Origin: JAGPCK01 sp964535575
GTDB lineage: Bacteria > Bacteroidota > Bacteroidia > UKL13-3
Direction: 5' to 3'
Assembly: GCA_964535575.1 (NCBI GenBank)
Contig: CAZHTC010000004.1
Coordinates: 62,001 to 126,000, forward strand
Length of the DNA: 64,000 nucleotides
Below are positions 35,050-43,537 of this stretch, piece by piece. The notes beneath the pieces were generated by a model. That model made no database searches. It was not told the origin of the DNA and saw nothing but the letters and a program-made list of their open reading frames with translations. A program made the translations under genes and the position numbers. Each line of letters starts with the position of its first letter. Positions within the stretch are counted from its first letter, which is position 1.

Positions 35050-35697
35050 ATGACCATGTTAGTAGGAAAAAAAGCTCCGGTTTTCAGTGCTTCGGCAGTA
35101 GTAAACGGAGGTGATTTTGTTGAGAATTTTTCATTAGAACAGTACATCGGAAAAAAGAATGTGGTGTTCTTTTTCTATCCGCTTGATTTTACTTTTGTAT
35201 GCCCTACCGAAATAATTGCTTTTCAAAAAAGACTGGCTGATTTTGAAGCCCGCAATATTGCGGTGGTTGGTTGCTCTATCGACAGTAAACATACCCACTG
35301 GGCCTGGCTGCAAACCGAACAAAAAGATGGCGGTATTAAAGGAGTAAAATACCCGTTGGTTGCCGATGTAAACAAAACCATTGCTGCCAATTTTGGTGTA
35401 CTTGCCGGATATTATGATTATGATGAAAACGGACAGTTGGTATTTAACAGCGACAAAGGAGACGATGCCGTTGCTTACCGCGGTTTGTTTTTAATTGATA
35501 AAAACGGACTCGTTCGCCACCAGGTGGTGAACGACCTGCCCCTTGGCCGCAGCGTTGACGAAGCCCTTCGCATTGTTGACGCCCTCCTGTTCAATGAAGA
35601 AAATGGAGAAGTGTGCCCTGCCGACTGGAGTAAAGGTCAGGAAGGCCTAAAGGACACACACGAGGGTGTAGCCAGCTACCTTGCCAAGCATCAATAG
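35050..35697 (+). CDS. Typical 2-Cys peroxiredoxin
   Basis: Peroxiredoxins reduce hydrogen peroxide and organic peroxides with thiol donors. The 215-residue protein has the peroxidatic Cys51 in DFTFVCPTE and the resolving Cys189 in GEVCPADW, with the catalytic Arg segment and a C-terminal helix like those of the Prx1/AhpC group (GLFLIDKNGLVRHQVVNDLPLGR). It is immediately downstream of the PerR-like gene and followed by a strong terminator, forming a two-gene peroxide unit. Confidence 0.96.
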   Translation: MTMLVGKKAPVFSASAVVNGGDFVENFSLEQYIGKKNVVFFFYPLDFTFVCPTEIIAFQKRLADFEARNIAVVGCSIDSKHTHWAWLQTEQKDGGIKGVKYPLVADVNKTIAANFGVLAGYYDYDENGQLVFNSDKGDDAVAYRGLFLIDKNGLVRHQVVNDLPLGRSVDEALRIVDALLFNEENGEVCPADWSKGQEGLKDTHEGVASYLAKHQ

Positions 35698-35736
35698 TTT
35701 ATATACATGCTTTTGTGTTTGGGTTTGATGAATCCA

Positions 35737-35762
35737 CCCCGCCCTTGTGGCGGGGTTTTTTA
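35737..35762 (+). terminator. Terminator after peroxiredoxin
   Basis: CCCCGCC-cttgt-GGCGGGG is a perfect 7-bp stem followed by TTTTTT. Confidence 0.92.
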
Positions 35763-35772
35763 TTTTATGGAC

Positions 35773-36999
35773 TTAGTCATAGGTAAATCGTTTTAAAGCT
35801 GCAGCTTTGGAAGCAGTAATACCCACTACCAAAAGGGTTACACATCCTCCGAAAATAACGGAAGGAACCGTTCCCATCAATTTAGCCGCTACCCCACTTT
35901 CAAAGGCTCCAATCTCATTGCTCGAACCGATAAACATGGTATTAACAGCCGAAACCCGTCCGCGCATATGATCCGGGGTTTGTAATTGCAAAATATTGCC
36001 CCGTACCACCACACTCACACTGTCAAATGCCCCGCTCAAAAACAATATGAAAATGGATAAATAAAAATTGGTTGACAGTGCAAAAGCGATCATGCATAAA
36101 CCAAATCCGGCAACACACCACAACAGCATGATACCCGGTGCCCCCTGTGGTTTTCTAACCGAGAGCCAAATCATTAAAATGCTGGCTCCAAGCGAAGGTG
36201 CAGCCCGCAACATTCCTAACCCTTCAGGTCCCGTTTTTAAAATATGCTCGGCAAATACAGGAAGCAGGGCAACTGCGCCTCCAAACAAAACGGCAAACAA
36301 ATCAAGAGAAAGTGCGCTTAAAATTACCTTATTGGAAAAGACAAAACGAATACCTTCGGTCAGTCGTTTGCCAATTGTTTCGTTTGTTACATTTTTCACC
36401 ACCGTCTTTGGCTCAATAAAAAATAAAGCTGCCAACGCGAGTAACCCAAAAAACACCACAAAAGTGGCAGCCGCTGTAATCCCTGCCTTTGCAAATAAAA
36501 AACCTCCCAAAGCAGGCCCGATGATAGAAGCCATTTGCCAGGAAGAACTGTTGATGGTTGACGCAGTGGTAAGATGTTCCCGCTTTACCAGATTATGCAG
36601 AAAAGAAAAAGCGGTTGGTGCATAAAAACCCCTGGCAAATCCGCTGATGAGGATAAACAAATATAAAAACCGCACTTGCGTTAAAGAGCTAAAACCCTCT
36701 TGTACCATTGGTAGCGTTACCCATAATATGCCAACAGAACAGCAAAGCAACACGCTTAGAGCCAGAACAAGAATGGTTCGTTTATTATGCTTATCTGCCA
36801 GATGCCCGGCATACAAAGCAATGGACAAAGCGGGGATAGCCTCGGCCAGACCAATTAAACCCAGTGACAACGGATCGTTGGTGAGTTTAAATATTTGCCA
36901 GCTTACCATCACATTTTGTATTTGCAGGGCAAGGGTAAGCAACACACGGGTGCTTAAGAAAAAACGGTATTCTTTATTTTGTAAAACGGTGCGCCACAT
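35773..36999 (-). CDS. MFS transporter (EntS-like exporter)
   Basis: The 408 residues contain about twelve hydrophobic helices with the MFS cytoplasmic loop GHLADKHNKR between TM2 and TM3 and no fused soluble domain. The pattern (MWRTVLQNKEYRFFLSTR start, VSWQIFKLTNDPLSLGLIG, GFARGFYAPTAFSFLHNLV) matches the EntS/TMEM-like drug or siderophore exporter branch. The substrate cannot be predicted, and no siderophore genes lie nearby. It is divergent from the acylation operon at 37120. Confidence 0.88.
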   Translation of the reverse strand: MWRTVLQNKEYRFFLSTRVLLTLALQIQNVMVSWQIFKLTNDPLSLGLIGLAEAIPALSIALYAGHLADKHNKRTILVLALSVLLCCSVGILWVTLPMVQEGFSSLTQVRFLYLFILISGFARGFYAPTAFSFLHNLVKREHLTTASTINSSSWQMASIIGPALGGFLFAKAGITAAATFVVFFGLLALAALFFIEPKTVVKNVTNETIGKRLTEGIRFVFSNKVILSALSLDLFAVLFGGAVALLPVFAEHILKTGPEGLGMLRAAPSLGASILMIWLSVRKPQGAPGIMLLWCVAGFGLCMIAFALSTNFYLSIFILFLSGAFDSVSVVVRGNILQLQTPDHMRGRVSAVNTMFIGSSNEIGAFESGVAAKLMGTVPSVIFGGCVTLLVVGITASKAAALKRFTYD

Positions 37000-37073
37000 T
37001 CAGCGGCAAAATAATCACTTGGAAAGTGATTCCTGATATAGTTTATCGCTTTATTTAATTTTCGCTGTTTTTT

Positions 37074-37104
37074 TTTGCATGAGTACTTTAGTAAAGTATA
37101 TTGC
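37074..37104 (+). promoter_or_regulatory. Candidate promoter with internal palindrome for the acylation operon
   Basis: TTTG (37074-37077), 19 bases, then TATATTGC (37097-37104, a TAnnTTTG variant). Between the two elements lies the perfect palindrome TACTTTA-g-TAAAGTA (37084-37098), overlapping the start of the -7 region and well placed for a repressor. The ATG is at 37120. Confidence 0.5.
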
Positions 37105-37119
37105 GCCTAAACAGCAGGT

Positions 37120-38598
37120 ATGATTCAGTTCCTCCAAAGTCTTACTCATTCGTTTAACAACGAAAACCAAGAAATTGCTTTCGTTATAAATGAAAAAAAT
37201 TACTCCTACGCCTACATAAGGCAATTGGTTTGTTCAATCGGCAGTTCGCTTACCAAAAAAGCCACGAATGAGCAACGCTTAGGAGTTTTAGTAGACAATA
37301 CTGTTGAAATGTACGCGTCTGTTTTAGCCCTTTTACTCAGTGGCAGAACCTATGTTCCAATTCATCCCGGACATCCTGCCAATAAAAATGAACAAATCAT
37401 TACACAGGCCGGCTTAAAAACCGTTTTGGGGAATATAACATCGGCTAAAGAAAACATATTCGACTCGGTTACGGTATTGCAACCTGAATTTAATACCAAT
37501 GTTGAATTTGAATTTAAAACCGACACCAACCCAGAAACTGAAGCCTATATCCTTTTCACCTCTGGTACTACAGGAGTTCCCAAAGGAGTTCCTATAACCT
37601 ACGGAAATGTAGATGCTTTTTTAAATTCTTTTTTTGAAATTTTCAGCGATTTAAAGTCAAGCGACAAATTCCTTCAGATGTTTGATCTTACTTTCGATTT
37701 ATCGGTGATGTCATACCTTGCCCCCCTGTGTAAAGGCGCATCGGTTCACACTTTGCCCAATGAAGGAGTTAAGTACTTAAATATTTACAGCACCCTCGAA
37801 GACCAGCAAGTCACTTTTGCTTTAATGGTTCCGTCCATGATTCAATTGCTTCAGCCGTATTTTGAAGAAATTAATCTCCCGGAATTACGCTATTCGCTTT
37901 TTTGCGGAGAAGCGCTGCTGCAATCAACCGTGAAGCAATGGCAAAAAAGCATTCCTAATGCCTCAGTTTGGAATGTGTACGGCCCAACGGAAGCAACCAT
38001 TTTTTGTACCTGTTACCAATTGTCCGAAACGGGTGTTAAAACCTATAATGATATGGTTTGCATAGGCAGGGAAATGTCGTCAACCCGTTGCATTTTGATT
38101 GATGAAAATAATAATGAAGTAGCCACGGGTTACAAAGGAGAATTGTGCATTTCGGGTACACAACTCACACTGGGATATGTAAACAACCCGGGGAAAAACA
38201 AAGAAGTGTTTTTTGACAAAAACGGAATCCGGTTTTATAAAACCGGTGACATTTGCCTGCGGGATGCTGACGGAGATTTGTCGTATTGCGGAAGAACCGA
38301 CCATCAGGTAAAACTTCAGGGATTCAGAGTTGAATTGAGTGAGATTGAATTTTATGCTAAAAAACTGACAGACGGGGCAAACAGCGTAGCCATTGTAAAA
38401 ACCAATGCAAAAAAAATTGATGAATTACACCTGTTTACCGAAGCTGCAGGTATAACGGATGAGGAACTTATTGATTTATTAAAAACCAAACTTCCTGCTT
38501 ACATGATTCCTCAATTTATTCACCGTGTCAGTACCTTTCCGCTCAATGCAAATGGAAAAACTGACCGCAAAGCACTAAGCGAACAACTACCCGAATGA
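37120..38598 (+). CDS. DltA-like amino-acid adenylating enzyme
   Basis: The 492-residue ANL-family enzyme is stand-alone, without fused carrier or condensation domains. Core motifs are A3 LFTSGTTGVPKG (145-156), A5 YGPTEAT (287-293), A7 YKTGD, A8 GRTDHQVKLQGFRVELSEIE and the catalytic Lys480 in NANGKTDR. Length and flow match DltA, which activates D-alanine and loads it onto a carrier; the FCGE segment (Cys262) that contributes to the small D-alanine pocket in DltA is retained. The true substrate is unproven and could be another small amino acid. It overlaps the next gene by 4 bases (ATGA) and opens a five-gene operon. Confidence 0.9.
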   Translation: MIQFLQSLTHSFNNENQEIAFVINEKNYSYAYIRQLVCSIGSSLTKKATNEQRLGVLVDNTVEMYASVLALLLSGRTYVPIHPGHPANKNEQIITQAGLKTVLGNITSAKENIFDSVTVLQPEFNTNVEFEFKTDTNPETEAYILFTSGTTGVPKGVPITYGNVDAFLNSFFEIFSDLKSSDKFLQMFDLTFDLSVMSYLAPLCKGASVHTLPNEGVKYLNIYSTLEDQQVTFALMVPSMIQLLQPYFEEINLPELRYSLFCGEALLQSTVKQWQKSIPNASVWNVYGPTEATIFCTCYQLSETGVKTYNDMVCIGREMSSTRCILIDENNNEVATGYKGELCISGTQLTLGYVNNPGKNKEVFFDKNGIRFYKTGDICLRDADGDLSYCGRTDHQVKLQGFRVELSEIEFYAKKLTDGANSVAIVKTNAKKIDELHLFTEAAGITDEELIDLLKTKLPAYMIPQFIHRVSTFPLNANGKTDRKALSEQLPE

Positions 38599-39251
38599 GC
38601 AGGCAAATTACCATTAAGCAGGCCACAACTACCGATAAAGATTTTATTATTGAAACCATTATTGCGGCTGAAAAAAGCGGAACTGATTTATTAAGCTACT
38701 CCGCCATTTTTAATATCCCCGAACCAGAATTTATCCATGTACTGAGCGAAATTTTAGAGGAAGATATGATTGGTCAGGAGCTTTGTGTATCGGGCTTTTT
38801 AATTGCATTGGTAGATGAAAAACCTGCAGCTGCCATTTGTTCGTGGGTAGAAGGCGAAGAAGGAGCGAGCAGCATGTTAAAAGCAAATGCTTTAATGTAT
38901 TTTCTGGGTAAAGAAAAATTTTTGGCAGCCGGCAATGCTATTAAAACGATTGAAGAACTAAACATTCCAAGAGAAAACGGGGCTATTCAATTGGAATCCA
39001 TATATACCAAACAAGAATTCAGGGGACTTGGATTAAGCAAAACGCTTATAAACGAACATATAAATCGTCATAAACTAAGACTTAGTTCAGTAACAAAAGC
39101 CCAAATTATTCTGATGCAAAACAACCAGACTGCCACTATTGCATACGAAAAAGCCGGGTTTCAAATAGCGATTGAAAAAACAGCGACAAATATAAACGTA
39201 GGGAAATTTTTACCCGGAAACAGTAAATTGCTCATGGAAAAAATAATTTAA
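38595..39251 (+). CDS. GNAT-family N-acetyltransferase in the Dlt-like operon
   Basis: The 218-residue protein shows the GNAT fold with the acetyl-CoA loop QEFRGLGLSKTLI at ~135-147, preceded by the LESIYTKQEF strand and followed by NNQTATIAYEKAGFQ, the classical end motif. It overlaps the adenylating gene and lies 4 bases before the carrier gene, so it belongs to the system. No Gram-positive dlt operon contains such a gene. It might acetylate the carried amino acid or the acceptor sugar; this is inference. Confidence 0.88.
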   Translation: MSRQITIKQATTTDKDFIIETIIAAEKSGTDLLSYSAIFNIPEPEFIHVLSEILEEDMIGQELCVSGFLIALVDEKPAAAICSWVEGEEGASSMLKANALMYFLGKEKFLAAGNAIKTIEELNIPRENGAIQLESIYTKQEFRGLGLSKTLINEHINRHKLRLSSVTKAQIILMQNNQTATIAYEKAGFQIAIEKTATNINVGKFLPGNSKLLMEKII

Positions 39252-39255
39252 TCAA

Positions 39256-39501
39256 ATGACACAAGAAGAAGTTTTAGCTCACGTAACCGAAATTTTCAAA
39301 AGCGTTCTGAAAAAGGAACAGCTTAACCTTACACCCGAAACCACTGCTGCCGATGTAGACGGATGGGATTCACTTACGCATGTAATGCTTATTGATGCGG
39401 TAGAAAACCACTACAAGGTTAAATTTAAACTGAACGAAGTAATTAAATTCAATAACGTAGGCGATTTGTGTGCCTGCGTGATAAAAAAACTTTCGGTCTA
39501 A
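39256..39501 (+). CDS. Acyl/peptidyl carrier protein (DltC-like)
   Basis: The 81-residue helical protein has the phosphopantetheine attachment motif GWDSLTHV with Ser39, and the usual acidic four-helix pattern. Its place between an adenylating enzyme and an MBOAT mirrors DltC, the D-alanyl carrier. A second possibility is a fatty-acid-type carrier, but the flanking DltA-like gene favours an aminoacyl cargo. No phosphopantetheinyl transferase is encoded in the window. Confidence 0.93.
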   Translation: MTQEEVLAHVTEIFKSVLKKEQLNLTPETTAADVDGWDSLTHVMLIDAVENHYKVKFKLNEVIKFNNVGDLCACVIKKLSV

Positions 39502-39518
39502 ACCTCCTTTCATAAACC

Positions 39519-41048
39519 ATGCTTTTTACCTCCTTTTCCTTTTTCATTTTTCTGGCAATAGTTTATGTGATTTACTGGTCACTGATCAAATTCAGAAAAG
39601 CGCAGAATATTTTACTCTTGCTTGGCAGCTACTTTTTTTATTGTGCTGCAGCCATGCCTCAAAACAAAATTGCCAAATTGCTTTTCAATTTCAGGTTTGA
39701 TGAAGCCTGGTTCAGTTTTTCAAAAGGATTTGAACAAAGCAAGTGGCATATGCTGCAATTACTTCTGTTGCTTTGGTTAAGTTCGTCATTTGCGTATTTC
39801 ATGGGTAAGGCCATTGGGCGACAAAAAAAAGAAACCATCCGAAAATGGTTAATGGCACTGAGCGCAATTGTGCATCTGGGGATACTCTGTTACTTTAAAT
39901 ATTTCAACTTTTTTGTTCAGTCGTTTGTTGATGCGGCCAACACATTAGGGTGGCAAATTATTTTTTCGCCCGAACATATATTGCTTCCTCTTGCAATCAG
40001 TTTTTTTACCTTTCACGTGCTTGGTTACACTTTTGATGTATATCAGGAAACGTATGAACCGGCAGATGATTACATCGATTTTATTACCCATGTGGCCTTT
40101 TTTCCCCAATTGGTAGCCGGCCCAATTGAACGTGCCGGACACTTACTCCCCCAATTTACCAATAAACGAACATTTAACTGGGAAAGGATGGAGAGCGGTA
40201 TAAGCCAGATGTTGTGGGGATTTTTCAAAAAAACAGTTGTGGCCGATTCCATTGGTAAATTTGTGACTTACGTATATGCGAATGATGCCAGCAGCAGCGG
40301 AAGCAATGTTGTTTTGGCTACGCTTGCGTTTACCATACAGGTGTACTGTGATTTTTCGGGATATTCGGATATTGCACTGGGGTGTGCACGTCTTTTAGGA
40401 TTTGAGTTACTGAAAAATTTCAACTTCCCATATTTTTCCACCTCACTTACGGAATTCTGGCGCAGGTGGCATATCTCCCTCAGCACCTGGATAACCGATT
40501 ACCTCTACATGCCTATTTCTTTTAATAAACGCAGGTGGGGAAAATGGGGAATTGTGTATGCGGCCATTATCAGTTTTACTTTAAGTGGTTTGTGGCATGG
40601 TGCGCAATGGACCGCTGCCCTTTGGGGATTGATGCACGGAATTGTTTTAGGCTATGAAGTACTTACCAAAGAGGTAAGAAAAAAATGGTCGTTGGTTATT
40701 CCAACTGCAGTTTATTCAGTAGGCAGTGCCATTTTAGTATGGTTGTTTTGGGGATTATCTCAACTGGTTTTCCGTTCGGGCAGTATCGCCAAATTAAATG
40801 CACTGTGGGGCCGTATATGTAGCGAATCGCTGTTCACCATGCCCTATTTTTCATCAGTAAAAGATGGATTGATGTGGGGAGGATTACTCTTTTTGGTGGA
40901 ATGGATACAACGAAAAAAAGACTACGGACTTGATTTGCAAAACACTAACTACATGGTTCGGTGGACAGCTTATGCCGCAATCATTGTGATTATTTTTTCG
41001 TCAGATAACTTGAACAATCAAAATGAATTCCTTTACTTTCAGTTCTAA
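39519..41048 (+). CDS. MBOAT-family membrane O-acyltransferase (DltB/AlgI-like)
   Basis: The 509-residue protein has about ten to twelve membrane helices and the MBOAT landmarks: FFPQLVAGPIERAGHLLPQ, FCDFSGYSDIA-type segment (YCDFSGYSDIALG), TEFWRRWHISLSTWI with His318, and the catalytic His360 in SGLWHGAQWTA. DltB and AlgI/PatA move acyl groups from a cytoplasmic donor across the membrane to an extracytoplasmic acceptor. With the DltA- and DltC-like genes just upstream it is best read as the transmembrane step of the system. The gap to the SGNH gene is 17 bases. Confidence 0.95.
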   Translation: MLFTSFSFFIFLAIVYVIYWSLIKFRKAQNILLLLGSYFFYCAAAMPQNKIAKLLFNFRFDEAWFSFSKGFEQSKWHMLQLLLLLWLSSSFAYFMGKAIGRQKKETIRKWLMALSAIVHLGILCYFKYFNFFVQSFVDAANTLGWQIIFSPEHILLPLAISFFTFHVLGYTFDVYQETYEPADDYIDFITHVAFFPQLVAGPIERAGHLLPQFTNKRTFNWERMESGISQMLWGFFKKTVVADSIGKFVTYVYANDASSSGSNVVLATLAFTIQVYCDFSGYSDIALGCARLLGFELLKNFNFPYFSTSLTEFWRRWHISLSTWITDYLYMPISFNKRRWGKWGIVYAAIISFTLSGLWHGAQWTAALWGLMHGIVLGYEVLTKEVRKKWSLVIPTAVYSVGSAILVWLFWGLSQLVFRSGSIAKLNALWGRICSESLFTMPYFSSVKDGLMWGGLLFLVEWIQRKKDYGLDLQNTNYMVRWTAYAAIIVIIFSSDNLNNQNEFLYFQF

Positions 41049-41065
41049 AAATAAGCAATAAAAAA

Positions 41066-42112
41066 ATGAAACTACTCCTCAGAATTATTTTTGCCGGAGC
41101 CATTGCCGGAGGCCTCCTTTACTTTTTCTGGTATAAAAGTAAAGATTCAAACAGTGTTATTAGTGATACGGTAACCAGCGAAAAAGTAGATATGTCGTCA
41201 ACCATGGCTACTGAAGGCTCTACCATGAACTATGAACTGATACCACGCGATGAAATTTATGACGATAACGATTCGCTGGCACGAGCCACGCTTCAGGTTA
41301 TTAAAGATCGCTACAAAATGTACTTTGAAAATTTTGTAAAAGATCTCCGCACTTCCAATATTCAGGTTGTGTTTTGCTGGCTCACCACCGAAATTGGAGA
41401 TTCTGAAACCAAGGTTCAGAAAGTAGGTAAAAAATATATTAAAGAACTTTGTGCCGCCAATAATGTAATTTTCCTTGACTTCTCCGAAATTTTTATGCCT
41501 TACAAACCACAGGATATAACTTATATGCCTGTTGATGGCCACCTGCGCGAAAAAGGTGCTGAGTTAGTTGCCAACGCCATGGCAAAGGTGATAAAACAAT
41601 ACTCCAACAGTAAAAGTACGCAAACCTTCCCTGATGCCGGACGTCCGGCCTTGTTCGGAGATTTCGAACCGAATCTGGATGAGATTCGTGACGGAGGAAA
41701 AAATCTTCCATACCGCATTAAAACAAACAGTCAGGGATTGCGTATGGATTACGAGTTAAAATTCCCGAAAAAGAAACAACGCGTGTTACTCATTGGAGAT
41801 TCAGGTTTCTTCTTTCCTTTTTTGGATAATGATAAAACAGGTACTGCCAAAATTCAGGCTATTTTCCCTGATAAGGAAATTGTAAATGCAGCAAACTGGG
41901 GATATTCCATTGATGATTATGTAACCTTATGGAATGAAAGAGCCAAATATATTGAACCGGATATTGTATTGCTGCAGTCAACAGGTGATGATATTGCCGA
42001 CCAGTTTTTCTCACACCGTCTTAAATACAGCCGGAATAAAGAAAATATTAAACCAACAGATATTGAAAAAGCATACTACAAACACTATTCAGATATGCAA
42101 ATGGGTAAATAA
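41066..42112 (+). CDS. Membrane-anchored SGNH-like protein with permuted motif order
   Basis: The 348 residues start with one TM helix (~4-22), placing the rest in the periplasm. The SGNH catalytic blocks occur in an unexpected order. The acid/base block PVDGHLREKG (Asp157, His159) comes first, and the nucleophile block LLIGDSGFF (Ser246), the glycine block ANWGYS and the GxND-like block STGDD (307-309) come after it. In ordinary SGNH proteins Ser precedes Asp-His. Both halves are followed or preceded by normal intergenic DNA and a terminator, so truncation is unlikely. It probably does the DltD/AlgJ/X-type job of passing acyl groups to the final acceptor. Confidence 0.7.
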   Translation: MKLLLRIIFAGAIAGGLLYFFWYKSKDSNSVISDTVTSEKVDMSSTMATEGSTMNYELIPRDEIYDDNDSLARATLQVIKDRYKMYFENFVKDLRTSNIQVVFCWLTTEIGDSETKVQKVGKKYIKELCAANNVIFLDFSEIFMPYKPQDITYMPVDGHLREKGAELVANAMAKVIKQYSNSKSTQTFPDAGRPALFGDFEPNLDEIRDGGKNLPYRIKTNSQGLRMDYELKFPKKKQRVLLIGDSGFFFPFLDNDKTGTAKIQAIFPDKEIVNAANWGYSIDDYVTLWNERAKYIEPDIVLLQSTGDDIADQFFSHRLKYSRNKENIKPTDIEKAYYKHYSDMQMGK

Positions 42113-42131
42113 GTAATTGCTTCCCTAACGC

Positions 42132-42165
42132 AAAAACTCCCGAATACAAATCGGGAGTTTTTTTT
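42132..42165 (+). terminator. Terminator of the acylation operon
   Basis: AAAAACTCCCGA-atacaaa-TCGGGAGTTTTT is a perfect stem with a long T-run. It is 19 bases after the SGNH stop and 4 bases from the end of the convergent ABM gene, so it can serve both. Confidence 0.92.
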
Positions 42166-42169
42166 GCCC

Positions 42170-42493
42170 CTACATCGCCAAAAAGCCATACGCCCGTTCT
42201 ACCTTACATACTCGTACATGATATTGTTTGTACCATGCTTCCCTGCCTTTTTGTTGTGCAAAAAGATGCGAGGTTTGCTGTTTCCAATTAAGTATTGCTT
42301 CTTCACTTTCCCAATAAGAAACTGTAATTCCCAACACATTACGGGCACTTTCAATACCTATATATCCGGGTTGAATTTTAGCCAACTCCTCCATTTGAAT
42401 GGCCATCTCATCATACCCATCCTTTATATTAGTTCGGAGTGACGTGAAAATAACTGCGAAATATGGTGGTTCAGGTGTTGATGCTACTGTCAT
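42170..42493 (-). CDS. Antibiotic biosynthesis monooxygenase (ABM) domain protein
   Basis: The 107-residue protein has the small dimeric alpha/beta-barrel ABM pattern: YFAVIFTSLR strand, PGYIGIESAR, the ITVSYWESEEAILNWKQQ motif and WYKQYHVRVCKVERAYGF at the end. Despite the name, members include quinol monooxygenases and haem-related or scavenging enzymes; many have no proven activity. The catalytic residues cannot be judged from sequence. It is followed by DinB-like and cyclophilin-like genes upstream on the same strand with short gaps. Confidence 0.85.
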   Translation of the reverse strand: MTVASTPEPPYFAVIFTSLRTNIKDGYDEMAIQMEELAKIQPGYIGIESARNVLGITVSYWESEEAILNWKQQTSHLFAQQKGREAWYKQYHVRVCKVERAYGFLAM

Positions 42494-42579
42494 AGTAATT
42501 TTAATGTTTGTTTTGTGCTCTTGCCCGGCCTTGGAAAGGCAAATGACAACAGGAAACTATGGTAAAATTATATTTTAGA

Positions 42580-43017
42580 TCAAACTAATCTGCGGTGGTA
42601 ATTGATTTGCCCTAAATGATACGAAAGATGACCTAAAAACATCAGCAGATAAAACCGGGTGCTCTGTTTCCCTGAAAAGTCAAAAGCAAATTCTTTGTCC
42701 AATGTTTCATCCGGAACAGAGGCAAGTGTTTTTTCAACTACTTCGCGTGCATTTTCCAATCCGGAAATTAACTCTGCTTTACTTTTACCGTTGCCGGCAA
42801 ACTCATCATCTCTGTTTCTTACATACCCTGTGTTGCCCAAAGTGGCCCCAATAAAATGCAACAAGCTACCGGTTATATGCCGGCACAAACTACCCCCTGA
42901 ATTATTGATACCTTCTTTGGTTTTCCATAAATCACTGTCAGTAGCATATTGCTCAATTTCCTTAATAATTTTATTGATTTCGCGAACATAAAGTTCTTTC
43001 ATTTCTGTTTGTAGCAT
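42580..43017 (-). CDS. DinB/YfiT-superfamily protein (DUF1572-like)
   Basis: The 145-residue four-helix bundle protein carries histidines at the DinB metal positions: LCRHITGSLLHF in the second helix region and HLSYHLGQINYHRR at the C-terminus. DinB-fold proteins use three His to bind a divalent metal and include bacillithiol or mycothiol S-transferases; the DUF1572 group has no known reaction. The gene lies 10 bases after the cyclophilin-like gene, so they probably form one transcript. Confidence 0.82.
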   Translation of the reverse strand: MLQTEMKELYVREINKIIKEIEQYATDSDLWKTKEGINNSGGSLCRHITGSLLHFIGATLGNTGYVRNRDDEFAGNGKSKAELISGLENAREVVEKTLASVPDETLDKEFAFDFSGKQSTRFYLLMFLGHLSYHLGQINYHRRLV

Positions 43018-43027
43018 GAGGTAAATA

Positions 43028-43453
43028 TTATGTAATTAACTTTTCAAACAATAGTGCTTGGGTTCCGTTAAGCCAAATTCGTTCACCCAAACTTTTAAGT
43101 AAAGGTAAATCTTCATCAAAAACACGGGCAAAAATATTCGCTGCATCCAATCCTTTACCCTCTCCATAATAGATACCTAAACACCCTGCAGTTTTCACCC
43201 GAATAGGTAGCAAAGGGCCAAAAACCACCTCTCCGTCTAGAGCAAACACTGAAGCATTTTCCTGGGGAATATCAAGCACGGGGGCATTGCCAGTCCAAAT
43301 TTCCTGACCCGATACTCGAGCATGTACAAAATCACGAGAAAAAGGAAGTAACGATGAAAATGCACGGCAAGTATCAGGTGCGTCTGATAAGTAAAAGTGA
43401 AAACGAATTGTTTCTCCTTGCGGAGTTCTGATTATAAATCCGGAAGCATTCAT
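43028..43453 (-). CDS. Cyclophilin-like fold protein (DUF3830-like)
   Basis: The 141-residue protein resembles the DUF3830 cyclophilin-like family: an N-terminal IRFHFYLSDAPDTCRAFSSLLP segment, then SGQEIWTGNAPVLDIPQENAS and a GEVVFGP-type strand. These proteins share the barrel of prolyl isomerases but lack proven isomerase activity. No signal peptide is seen. It is in a short-gap run with the DinB-like gene. The family call is moderate; the fold is more certain than the function. Confidence 0.6.
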   Translation of the reverse strand: MNASGFIIRTPQGETIRFHFYLSDAPDTCRAFSSLLPFSRDFVHARVSGQEIWTGNAPVLDIPQENASVFALDGEVVFGPLLPIRVKTAGCLGIYYGEGKGLDAANIFARVFDEDLPLLKSLGERIWLNGTQALLFEKLIT

Positions 43454-43537
43454 CAGGTTGTACTTTTAACCGACTGCAAATTAATCCAATTTAAGGTATA
43501 AAACCGGTTTACCCTATGCTGTTTTTTTATTCGAAAA

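Noticed and set aside
36068..36625. 185-codon plus-strand open frame within the MFS gene
   Set aside because: Antisense shadow of a membrane protein; no start context and low-complexity content.
41066..42112. SGNH gene taken as a frameshifted or truncated pair of genes
   Set aside because: The frame is continuous, the preceding gap is 17 bases and a strong terminator follows directly, so a lost third part is not indicated; the permuted reading was kept instead.
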